From the NCBI GenBank assembly GCA_023525975.1, contig CM042035.1, positions 32,269,001 to 32,333,000 of the forward strand: DNA of 64,000 bases, in the 5' to 3' direction. The DNA is from Smallanthus sonchifolius. Taxonomy: Eukaryota; Streptophyta; Magnoliopsida; Asterales; Asteraceae. Below are positions 32,955 to 43,196 of the stretch, one piece after another. A program made the translations under genes and the position numbers. Numbering within the stretch: position 1 is the stretch's first letter; the number at the start of each line of letters is the position of its first letter. The notes beneath the pieces are model-generated. The model was not told the DNA's origin. It saw only the letters and a program-made list of their open reading frames with translations, and ran no database searches.

Positions 32955-33380
32955 CCTCACCATTTTTCCCCCAAAACCAATATTAGTGTAAACGGGTCAA
33001 CACGCGGGTCAAATTAACACCCGTATTTCTAACATATAAAACCCTTTTAAACCCGTTCTAACCTTTCAGCCGATCACTTCTAGGACACTCAAAAACCCTA
33101 GTTGTCGATCAAAACAACATGCCTCTCTTTCATCTTCAACAACCGACCTTCATAATCAAATCAGTTGTCGGTATGTAATCTATACTCTTCATCTGTTATC
33201 GGATGAAGACGACGATGATGTCTTCTCAATTGTTGGTTCTGGTTTAATTTAGCCTCATTATTGCATCTCCTTAAATCGGATTTGATTTAGCCTATTTTTC
33301 GTACTCCTTTTCTTCGTTTGTCACAACTATAAGATAATGGCGATTTGCAGATAATGGAAATTTAGAGGTTCTGTTCCGAG
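32955..33380 (+). promoter_or_regulatory. Captured 5' flank and 5' UTR of the CAMTA fragment
   Basis: This sequence lies upstream of the CAMTA start codon inside Helitron-1. It has a TATA-like ACATATAAAACCC near 33031, a C/T-rich leader, and a possible 5' UTR intron from GGTATGTAAT (near 33170) to TTTGCAG (33345-33351). The promoter function is inferred. Confidence 0.45.
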
Positions 33381-34683
33381 ATGGAACAATCGGTGCCAAC
33401 AGGATTTGTTGGTTCAGAGATCCATGGATTCAAATCGATGGAAGGTATTTGACTATTTGTTCGATTTTGAACTTTTGTTGTTTATGCTTATGTTTTTAGT
33501 ATGGATTGAGTTTGCATTTATGATTTTGTGGTGCTAAATTTGTTGTTTGTGGTTATCTTTTAGAATTAGAGAGTTAGGGCTGCTACCTTAAGTTATTGTG
33601 TTATTGATAGTGTTTGATGTTTGAAGAGGTGATTTGGTAACAATTTGTGAGAGTTGTGTTAATAGCTTGATTGAATAACTTATGGATAAATTTTTAACTG
33701 AATGAGAGTGTTTTTTGCACTATTTTCAAAACTGGACCGACCAGTTATGCCTATTTGAACCGTTTCCGTTTGAACCAGCCGGTTACCAGTCGGACCGGTG
33801 AACCGGGTGAACACCGGTAACCAGGTGAACAAGATCTATGTTTTAGTTGTTTGAAATCTCATTTTCTGATTACCGTAGTATCCCATGATCTATGTTTTAG
33901 TTATTTAAGTCTTCATATAGTATTTTTCATATTTTGTTTTAAATTAGATATATAAATAGTTTTAATTTTTCTGTTATTTGTGACGTCATCCGCTTCAACC
34001 ACTGGATTCACTGTTCGGTCCGATTCTAAAAGCATTGCGTTTTTGTTGTGGAAATCTATACCAAACTCTCAATAGGATCATATATATTTTTTTTCAAGGA
34101 GTTAAAATTCAAGTTAAAGAGGGTGGTGTGTTCAATGAAAGATTGGTGGTTGCAATAAATTGATTCATTATTATTAAGATAGCTATCTGGTCCATCCTTT
34201 TTATTTTCTTTTCATGAATTTTGGAACATTATTTTGTACCAAGAGGTTACTTTGTTGATGAATAGTCTTGCCTATACAGAACATTGGTCTTCTGTAAAAA
34301 GTAAATTAAAAAAAATAACTATTTAGTGGATGAATAATGATGCACAAAGCTACAATAGAAGTTCATGTGATACACATTTTAGATTATATCATATTAACCA
34401 TTATACACCTTTCCCCTAAGTGACGAGTCACCATATTAAACGATAGTTACCAACCTGAAGTACAACGTTTCCTTTTTTGCCACTCAGTAATTGTTACTTG
34501 AAATTAGGAACCCTGATTGTGTATATAAATTTTATTTATTTTGTCTTAATGAACAGATTTGGATGTGCCTTAACATGATGGAGGAATCAAAAACAAGATG
34601 GCTCAGGCCAAATGAGATTCATGCAGTACTTTGTAACCACAAGCATTTCAACATTTGTGTGAAGCCGGTTAATTTACCATCAA
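33381..34683 (+). pseudogene. CAMTA: CAMTA transcription-factor gene fragment (exons 1-2), captured
   Basis: CAMTA proteins are calmodulin-binding transcription activators with an N-terminal CG-1 DNA-binding domain. Exon 1 (33381-33444) gives MEQSVPTGFVGSEIHGFKSM, with the GSEIHGF signature of CAMTA5/6-type N-termini, and ends at a GT donor. Exon 2 (34557-34683) begins after ...AACAG with DLDVP, and then has one extra T at about 34570. In the next frame it reads MEESKTRWLRPNEIHAVLCN and VKPVNLPSS, the start of CG-1, ending at a GT donor. Exon phases match (1/1). The rest of CG-1, the ankyrin repeats and the IQ motifs are absent. The single-base insertion and the truncation make it a pseudogene. 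Confidence 0.85.
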
Positions 34684-35464
34684 GTAATTATTAAAAATTT
34701 CATTTAACATTCCAACATTTGTGGCTCAGGTCAACTTTACATCCTTTTTCTATATATTCTTATCATTTACTTTAATATGTTGCTAATTGTTATATAACAT
34801 AGTTCATTTAACATAATTATTTATGAGTCTCATTTATATGATGTGCACACATCAAGAAGTGATTGTGGGTTCCTACTTGATATGAGGAGAATTAAAGTGA
34901 ACCGTCTGCCTGGCCTTTTCTTCAGGTAACATATTTTCTTTTTAAAAATGATTTTTAACAATTGGACTTGTATAGCATTTGAGCTTCGATGACATATGCA
35001 GCTAAACTTGCATGTTGTAGTAACCTCTCACAAGAGATGAAAAAAATTGTTTGTTATGAATTATGTAAATTAGCTGTAAAATGCATTTTCTATACATGAA
35101 ATATTAGATTAAAAATTAATTGGGTTATTAACTTACAGGTTGATAACGAAAAGAATAGAAGATTGTGGTGGAGTTGGTGTACTAATCGGCTTAGCATAAA
35201 TCTTTAAATGTTTATCTTTTGGTAAGTTATTATAGCCTACGAAAACAAAGATTCATATAGTTATGTAAAAATAGGTATGTATAATATGTGGAATTCATGA
35301 GGAGAAAGTATTGAAAAGTTTAGAAGAAGAATTTATCAACATTTATGAGCATGATATCCACTTGGTAAGCCACTTAACATTTTTTTCCCTTTAGTTACTA
35401 CTTAGATGCAGTAATGCACGTAATAACTTTTGCATATGTTGAAGAAACTGCATTAAATAATTCA
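34684..35464 (+). other. Helitron-1 interior, unassigned, with exon-like stretch
   Basis: This is mostly AT-rich sequence. A stretch at about 34848-34925 reads DVHTSRSDCGFLLDMRR and continues open to a GGTAAC, and after ...TTACAG at 35140 RLITKRIEDCGGVGVLIGLA can be read. They could be exons of another captured gene. I do not recognise the product. Confidence 0.35.
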
Positions 35465-35833
35465 GTAAATATCAATACGCATCGCAAAGCATTCTACCTT
35501 AAAACAATCACATTAACAAATGTTTCAAATATTGGTCGCGTTTATTTCGTCTGGAGTTCATGGGTCTACCTTGAAGAACATTACAACAATGGATATCACA
35601 TGTTTTCCTCCAATCGAGTAAATAATTGACTATTAGCATCAAGCTCAATCTTGATGGCAATAAAAAAAGGGAATTCCTTTCATAATTTAAATTAGCATCA
35701 TTGTGTCATGTTTTTTACAGACATACCTACCTGGCAAAACACTGGAGGGATATGCTAAATGCCATTACAGAGAGGAACAACCGAAGGAATTAAGAGGAAA
35801 TGGAACAGGAAAGCGTGAAGTTTCCGATTGATC
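35465..35833 (+). pseudogene. LOX: Lipoxygenase gene fragment (PLAT-domain exons), captured
   Basis: Plant lipoxygenases oxygenate linoleic and linolenic acid; the N-terminal PLAT domain binds membranes. The first exon (about 35465-35617) encodes KAFYLKTITLTNVSNIGRVY and FVWSSWVYLEEHYNNGYHMF, matching the PLAT segment (usual FYLKTITL...GR.HFVCNSWVYP...FF). It ends CGA at a GT donor. The second (35721 to about 35833) follows ...TTTTACAG and gives TYLPGKTLEGYAK and ELRGNGTGKRE, the conserved linker before the catalytic domain, then meets a stop. The intron position within SNR/TYLP is where lipoxygenase genes have one. The iron-binding catalytic domain is missing. Confidence 0.85.
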
Positions 35834-36075
35834 TTTATTCTTTGTAATTTAGTTTAAATAAATATACATATTTAGTTAGAGAAGTGATGTTATAATGACA
35901 GGTTGGGCCTAGATCTTTGTCCAAACACGTCCATGAAATGACAGAAGAAGGAATTATATCGTTTTTGTTGATAATCCCGCGTAATTCACGGGTTTTATGA
36001 ATCATACAAACAAATAGTTACATATTTATGAATTATATTCATCACTTTTTCATTTCATGTTTAATCTTTTATTTA

Positions 36076-36106
36076 ACCCCGTGTAATACACGGGTTCTAA
36101 CACTAA
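36076..36106 (+). other. Helitron-1 3' hairpin and end
   Basis: CCCGTGTAATACACGGG is a 7-bp stem around three bases, followed by TTCTAACACTAA. A second, diverged hairpin CCCGCGTAATTCACGGG is at 35977-35993, which may mark an older nested Helitron. Confidence 0.6.
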
Positions 36107-36713
36107 AGAGGTAATATATAAATAAACTATGAACTGAAAGAGGTTTTAAAATACCTAAGTTTTATGTAAATAAAGTGTCCATTTAGGTTATTAATTAATG
36201 TAAGTAAAATGGTTGGTTATTTATAATTGTAATAAAATGATTAAGTAATCTATTAATAAAAGTAAATAAATTGGTTGGTTAATCCGTAAATAAATTGAAT
36301 TATAAAAGGCTAAATAGTTTTTTAAATGGAATTAATGGAATATTTGTAAAAAATAATTATTCAAAATAATTATTTGAGTATTTATAAAATTATAAGTATT
36401 TTAAAAAATCACCCTTACAAAATAAATATTTATTAGTTCCAAAGAATTTTATAATGTCTTAAACATTTTAATTAAAATGTGTGTAATAACATGTAAATAA
36501 ATAACATAATTAAATTTGCCTAAACAAATCATTTCTATTATTTAAAAAATGTTTCATAATATGTTTTTAATTAAAATAAAATAAATAAACATTATTTTAT
36601 AAATTCAGTTTTTATAAAACTTTGAAATTATATTTATAAAATTTAAATTGGAATTTTTTTTAAATGTGAAATAATGTTTTAAAACAATAAAGGAAAACAA
36701 TTTGGAATAAAAG

Positions 36714-36792
36714 GGGTGGCCGGGACTCAAACCCGCACCCCCTGCCAGTTCACACGCATGCAAGACACTAACCATCAGACCAGGGCACGAAG
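36714..36792 (-). other. tRNA-like segment in the gypsy2 LTR
   Basis: On the minus strand TGGTCTGATGG matches the polymerase III A box, and GGTTTGAGTCC, about 45 bases on, matches the B box (consensus GGTTCGANTCC), followed by CGGCCACCCC. It does not fold as a convincing tRNA with a CCA-proximal stem, so I call it tRNA-like only. It may be a SINE head or an LTR module. Confidence 0.5.
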
Positions 36793-37237
36793 CCATGTCT
36801 GGTTTGGTTTCGTTTTGGTTAAACACGCAAGTCCAAAGTCATCTTCTTCCCTGTACGAACTCGTAACCCTAACCCCTTCAATACATACGATTGAGCAGAC
36901 TATCGAACCCGAAACCAAGGGGCTTTTGATCCCCGTATCAATACGAACCTAATGACACTAAAATTACCTGTAATGGTTATGTGGATTGGGAGAATGACTG
37001 GACAGACAGGAACGGCTTCTCCGGCTAAAATTGGGGATTACAGAGGTGTTTTGTGATGGAATTGGGAGTCTGTGACGCTTGGGATGGGGTGTCGCTGATA
37101 ATTGTGGGTGGGTATTTATACCCAATTTCATCAGGTTAAACCGATCTATTAAAGAGTTCAATCATGGGGTTTCAGTTGCGAGTTGAGCACAATAATGCTC
37201 ATAAAAGTCCAATTAATCCTAGGTAGTGGGTCAATTG

Positions 37238-37689
37238 TGTAATATCCCACATCGGTTGAGGAGGAGAACGAAGCCTTCCGTATAAGGGGGTGGATACCTT
37301 CTATATCAAGACGCGTTTTGCCTAGGCAAGCAACTCGTCGGGTGAAAACAAAACCGTGAGTTCCTAGATGGGCAACCCATCGGGGGAAAAGAGGACAATA
37401 TATTGGTACGTTTTGCTTGGGTTGTTACAAATGGTATCAAAGCTAGGGGCCAGACTGGTGTGCCAGCAAGGACGCTGGGCTCCGTAAGGGGGTGGATTGT
37501 AATATCCCACATCGGTTGAGGAGGATAACGAAGCCTTCGTTATAAGGGGGTGGATACCTTCTCTATCAAGATGTTTTTTGCCCGGGCGAGCAACTTATCG
37601 GGTGAAAACAAGACCGTGAGTTCTTGGATAGGCAACCCATCGGGGGCAAAGCGGACAATATCTTGGTACGATTTCCTTGAGCTGTTATG
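37238..37689 (+). mobile_element. TRIM retrotransposon (452 bp)
   Basis: Two direct repeats of about 192 bp (37238-37429 and 37498-37689) begin TGTAATATCCCACATCGG. The first ends TGTTACA and the second TGTTATG. Between them are the primer-binding site AATGGTATCAAAGC (37430-37443) and the polypurine-like AAGGGGGTGGAT. The flanks are AATTG (37233-37237) and GATTG (37690-37694), a duplication with one mismatch. It has no coding capacity, as expected for a TRIM, and it needs enzymes from other elements. Confidence 0.88.
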
Positions 37690-38029
37690 GATTGATGGGG
37701 TTAAACGTAATGCCGTTATCAGATTTGCCTGAAAATATCTCAGTTGTGAGTTCGGGATTAAAGGGGGTAAAAACCTGTTGTGGAGGGGTTTTTAACCCGA
37801 GACTGAATTTGGAAAGGGGAAGTTTGGGGGTTTAGCAGGACAGGTCCTAGGGTTTAAACCTTAACATTTTATGTTCAAACTTCGGTTTTAAATAGAATTA
37901 AGTTTCAGAATTTGCATAACTATCCCCTGGACTTTTATAGAACATTAAATTATTAAATCTTATATTTTTTTTATAAAATCTAATGAATTATTATGTTATA
38001 GTTAAATGTTATAAATTTAAAAACATAGT

Positions 38030-38250
38030 AGGTTCGCTATATGAACTTTAGGCGAACATATGTTAAGTTCGCAGTTGAGGTGCCATGTGTTCATGATTAG
38101 TTCGATTATAACTGTCTAGTGGTCGTGTTAAGTTTGCTCTAAGGTGGCCAAGCGAACATGATAGATTCGCTACAACGACATCAGTCGAACAAGCTCAGGC
38201 GAATATGTTAAGTTCGCTATGACAATTCTAGGCGAACATAATAGGTCCGC
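38030..38250. repeat. GCGAAC palindrome group in the gypsy2 LTR
   Basis: GCGAACATATGTTAAGTTCGC (38052-38072), GCGAATATGTTAAGTTCGC (38199-38217) and GCGAACATAATAGGTCCGC (38232-38250), plus half-sites, share the core of the palindromes in the solo Copia LTR at 16990-17109. Confidence 0.75.
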
Positions 38251-39682
38251 CTGCATGGCCCTCTTTCCCACCAGAAAACCCTAGATTCTGACCGTTTGAT
38301 TCTACACGTCAAGTTTTGATCGTTTTACGTTCATAACGATCCCTTTTCATTCCTAAGCCTAGATCTATGATTTGTTATACGTAAAAACCCAACCTTTATG
38401 CATTTTAACCCGAACCCCAAAATGTACAAAAACTCATATTTTGGGCTAGGTGGTTACTTGTTGGGACTTGATTTCTGTTGTTTCAAAATGCTGAGATGAT
38501 GGGTGATGATTCTCGAGCTCTCGAGTCGTCCTCCTTCAGCTTCTCTCTCACCCGTAACCTCCCTCTCTATTCTCCTTGCCATGCGCAAATGGGGAATGGG
38601 AATGAGGGTTGGGACTGTTGAGTCTAAAGAGGCTCCCCCTTATTCACGGCCCAAGCTTCTTCCCTTTCCATTTGATTCGGCATTACGAGTCTCGATTGTC
38701 ACACCCCGCCACGGCGGAATCCGCAGGATGTAACGTTCATGGTTTTCATTGCATATGATTATCGCAAACACTTACATGACATTAATACCGAATGTTTAAA
38801 GTAGTTGTACAAAACATTACTTGTTTAAAAGTTTCAAAGATTTACAACAATAGCTTAAATCAATAAGCAATTAAAGGAAATCTTCCAAAAAGTTCGGTAC
38901 TTCGAAATGCATGCAAGACAAAACGTGAGACGCCATACTTGAATTAGTTACCTGAAAAACATGCTTAAAAATGTCAACATAACGTTGGCGAGCTCACAGG
39001 TTTGTTTTACTAAAAAGAAAACATTTAACGGCAACTGGAAATCCGTACGATAAACAAAACAACTTAGCGGTTGATTCATCGAAGTCTAGCTAGGACATAC
39101 GAATTATGTGATGCACAAGCCTATAACCAAACCTTTAACGAAATCTAGAGTTTGCCCCGCCCGTTGTCCCTTTAAACAATGAAAACAACAAAACCTAATA
39201 TGCAATCATTTGACCATGTTGGTCGTGGTTAGCGTGACTAACCGTGAAAGGGGTGGTCAACCCAAATAGTACTATTCAGACCGATCTACGGCTAAGTCCA
39301 TAGCTAATGGTTATAGTTCGGAATACCGATGACTTTTAGGTGTAACTCATGCACACAAAGGAATCATATGCTTGTTTCTCGTTTTCTAGTTATCATACAA
39401 TTTGAATTCAACATGTTTTTCCCCCAAATAAGGAAAACAGTAAAAATGGGTCGTGAAACTCACCTGAGAGATGCTAGCAACAAAGCCGAAAATGGAAATA
39501 GACCCGACTTGGATACGTCCTAGAATACATAAGGACATCATAAGTCTTAATGAATTAACCTCTAGTATTACAAGCTGGCAAAGTCGACATTCACCCAACT
39601 TAACTAGACTCGATTGGAAAATCACTTGTGTTTGAACGTGTAACTCGACGACCCGTTGGTGATAAGTGTTGGAATAATACGA

Positions 39683-39715
<33 letters not shown>

Positions 39716-40466
39716 AAGTATATAAATATAAATGAAACAATTCTCATAACTCGTTCTTGGATTCCCGATTAGAAATAACATGCTCGATTAAACGGATTAT
39801 ATATATCGACTCGAGTCAAACGGTAATAAATATATAAATATATGAAAAATTATATTTATTCTAACAAAAGACCACATTTTAAAATACTACAAGTATTTAT
39901 ATAATATTTCAACTAATATTTTCTTATAACAATACTTATATTACTCCAAATAAATTGAAACTTATGAGATCGTATTTCTCGAACACATTTATTTACACAA
40001 ATATAACGTTTATACTTATGAAAACCTTACGAAAAAAAAAGATTTTTATTTATCGACTAGAGTTACATACATATGTATATAATGTTTATATATATAGAGT
40101 TCATTTATATATAAAATCCACCAATTTACCATTTTAAGGTTTTTAAGCCATAAATCATTCTAAAATTAGTTATTATATGTACATATATTCTTTTACAATA
40201 TAATGTGTCCAACATTCTAAACTAGTGTTTCTTTTTAAGCTATCATTTTAACAAAATACGATTTTATGATTATAATTTTATGTTCTTATTAAAGTTTACT
40301 CGTCTTAGGTTTTTAAGGTTTTCCAAATATGATGATGTGATATATTTTACTACTATTATTAATAAAACTTATATTTATTTTTAATAACCCTCTTTACATA
40401 TTTTAACTAGTCCATACAATGTTCAAGTCACCCAAAAAGTCCAAATGTCATATATATATATATATA

Positions 40467-40798
40467 GGAGAGGGATCAAGAGAAAACCACAAAGTTAGGC
40501 GAAAACCAAAAAAACCACATCATTTTAGGCAATTTTTTTATTTACGTATACATATCCAAAATCAATTTTTTTTGATTTACGTATATGTAACCGTAGTTTT
40601 TTTGTTGTATGTTTACGTATACGTAACACTATCTGTAAAAATGTTTTTTTGGTAAAAATGTTTAATTTTACATTGATACTCTTATAAATAAATAAAAATA
40701 AAACAAAACAAAAAAAAATTATTATATCATTAGGTAAAATTGGTTTTTTAGTGGTTTTCTCGGTTTTCGCTTAACTTGTGGTTTTCTCTGGAACCCTC

Positions 40799-40801
<3 letters not shown>
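40467..40801. mobile_element. MITE with ~40-bp terminal inverted repeats
   Basis: The left end GGAGAGGGATCAAGAGAAAA, continuing CCACAAAGTTAGGCGAAAACC, is the inverted repeat of the right end (GGTTTTCGCTTAACTTGTGG, continuing TTTTCTCTGGAACCCTCCCC) with few mismatches. The unit is 335 bp, A/T-rich inside, non-coding, and flanked by (TA)n on both sides, so a TA-type target is likely. The superfamily is not certain. Confidence 0.85.
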
Positions 40802-40867
<66 letters not shown>

Positions 40868-40868
40868 T
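40802..40868. repeat. (TA)n microsatellite
   Basis: A pure TA run lies between the MITE and the caulimovirid end. Related tracts are at 39685-39711 and 40450-40466, and 51556-51577 on the other side of the viral insert. Confidence 0.95.
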
Positions 40869-40885
40869 ATGACTAATCTAGGAAT

Positions 40886-41874
40886 ACCTCTTTCTTGTTC
40901 TGAATGTTTATTAACATAGAAAGTAGTACAAGACCAAGAAGAGATTTGATCTCTTGTTTACATAATTCCATATATTCGGAATTCATTTGACAATGTTTGG
41001 CCTTAGTAGTAATTCTACTGTCATTAAAATCATTTTCATAAGGAAGAAAAACAATATATTTCTTTCTGTTCCAAAAAGCATTTGGATGATCACTGCATAT
41101 TTGCAGGGTAAATTGATTATTAATAATTCTTATCTTATCCTGTAATTTTGGATTATTTATTCTGTATTGAATATTTAAAGAAAATATTTCTTTTTATAAA
41201 AAATTAATCTGATTTATTTTTGCTTGTAAAAGGGATTCTTTTACATTAATCAAAGTCCTAGAAAAAGGATTTGTAATAAATGAAAAATATATATCTTTAT
41301 TTTGAAAAGATCCAGTTATTCCTTTATTATCAATATGTTTTAAAGGAACAATTTTATTTAAGGGGTTCCAAGTATGGCTTGGCTAGTGAGATTTTTTACT
41401 AGAAGAAAACTAGTTGAAATATAGGTTTCATCATGACAGACATGAACCTGTGGCAATTTATATTCAATTTTTAATCTTTCCCCTCTAGCAGAACTTAAAG
41501 TATGGGAGGTTTTATGAAAATATTTTGTAGGTATAATTCCTTCTTGTATACAGTTTAGATCAGCACCGCTATCAACCAATGCTGTAACAGTTATGAAGAA
41601 ATTATCTTCAATGAGAAGTTTAACTTTGATGTTCCACTTTTATGTGGTTACAATATCCATAATACTTTCTAAAAATGTTCCTGAATTATTTTGAGGAATT
41701 TTTTCATTCTCATTTAAAATGATATTATTTTGAGGAATTTCAAGTCTTATGATTTTTCTTCTAGATTTCTATTATCTTTTTGAAGTATTTTAATATCAAT
41801 CTTTAGATTATCAATTTTAGTTTTTAGATCATGTATATTAACAGGTCTAGAAACTTGGTTTCTTTTAGCTAGTT
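40886..41874 (-). pseudogene. Caulimovirid aspartic protease and pre-RT region (broken)
   Basis: At 41358-41579 the frame contains VDSGADLNCI, the DSGA active site of viral aspartic proteases, and ends at AILGTP, the usual distal motif. Downstream (41357-40886) the sequence continues in a polyprotein-like way towards RT, with stops. Upstream it leads to the solo LTR at 41880. This is a decayed domain of the viral polyprotein. Confidence 0.78.
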
Positions 41875-41879
41875 GTTTC

Positions 41880-43140
41880 TGTCACACCCCCAATTTCAAC
41901 TAACGGAGTATTACCGTTTTGAGAAGTGACAAACCAGGATCTCAGACACTAGTTACATTGAACGACTCTACATGGGACTCAAAATGAAAATATCTTTTAA
42001 ATCAGAGTATCAATGCGGAAGCGTAAAGAAAGTAAATGCGCAAAATACACGCGCCCAAAACCAAAGTCCAAAAGTCTCAAAAGTCCAAACCAAACAAACC
42101 AAACAAAGTACAATATAATATTTCAACCAAACATAAATAGACACAAAGCAAAGCAGTTGAATCCCATGCATGCCCTAACGTCCACCTGTGTCTTAGCTTA
42201 GCGTCCTGAGAAAACATGTAAGAAAAAGTGTCAACACAAGGTTGGTGAGTTCACAGGTTTCAAATAAATAAGTAAGCGTTACCAGATTTATGATCATTCA
42301 ATATATATCTATAGGTAGCTAACCTATATTCATGTTTTAGCTCAAGTGCTCGCAACCGAAACTGACTGTTTGTTTATTGCCTCCTGCCAGGTCTATCAAT
42401 ACTGGCCATGTGAGTAGGCTAACATTTCACCCGTTCGATATCCAATCAAGCTAGCGCGACTAACGCGGGTGGGATTTGTCAAACTCAGTAGTACTACTAA
42501 ACATTACCTCGCTAAGATCCATATTAACGGTTCGAGATAAGATGAGGACTTTCTGTGATAGCATGTTACACTTAGCCTTAACATTGATAGCATATGAAAT
42601 ACAAATCTAAAAATCAGTTTAAGCATGTTTTCTCCCCCAAGTTAAAAGCAGTAAAAATGGGCCGTGAGAACTCACCTGCTTGGCGTTGAAGGTAGTTTCA
42701 CACTAGAAGTAAATTGGAACCACGAGTGTAAGTCTCAAAAGACTTACGAATGTCCTAAAATTATAAACATACAAATTAGGAACGATAATGGGAATTGTGA
42801 CTGTGACACGGAAGAAGAAACGTTCTAATATTCAAAAGTAAACGAACGTGTCCACGGGGTAGAAATTTCTTAATTTATAATTAAGATATGTGTATACGTT
42901 GCGCGACGAATGACAAAAATAATAATGAATATAATCGAGTGTTTTGTCATTCACAAAAATTAGAAAAATAATATAATTTAATATATTATTTTTAGATTCG
43001 AAAGAATATTTTAATTTCTCATTCGTGGTACAAAATAATAAATATATTATTTTTATTAACGTAACAAATGCGAGTAAATAATATAACTAATTATTTATTA
43101 TTTAGTTCCAAATGTTATACGAGGTTGTAACATGATACGA

Positions 43141-43196
<56 letters not shown>

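Larger units (their letters stand above)
23572..36106 (+). mobile_element. Helitron-1, non-autonomous, carrying CAMTA and lipoxygenase gene pieces and copia2
   Basis: The left end is A then TCTATCCTATATAATAAAC, the TC start and A/T-rich 5' end shared with the small Helitrons at the right of the window. The right end is a hairpin CCCGTGTAATACACGGG (36078-36094) followed by TTCTAACACTAA, like the CTRR ends at 63216 and 63874. The base after CTAA is A and not T, so the exact end is uncertain. Without copia2 the unit is about 3.2 kb. It encodes no Rep/helicase. It sits in the gypsy2 LTR and contains two unrelated gene fragments in the same orientation, as gene-capturing Helitrons do. Confidence 0.65.
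36107..38696 (-). repeat. gypsy2 5' LTR, middle part
   Basis: This part of the LTR runs between Helitron-1 and gypsy1. It is AT-rich to 36700, then has a tRNA-like segment (36714-36792), the TRIM insertion (37238-37689) and a group of GCGAAC palindromes (38030-38250). Open frames here are not supported as genes. Bases 38692-38696 (TCGAT) are the target duplication of gypsy1. Confidence 0.7.

Noticed and set aside
33725..33835. ACCGGT-rich stretch as a hairpin element
   Set aside because: The arms are imperfect and I see no clear target duplication. It may just be part of the captured CAMTA intron.
33381..35833. A resident functional host gene
   Set aside because: The CAMTA part stops after two exons with a one-base insertion, and the next exons belong to a lipoxygenase. 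Both lie between Helitron-like ends.
36714..36792. A functional tRNA gene
   Set aside because: Only A- and B-box-like sequences are present. No complete acceptor stem or anticodon arm can be drawn.
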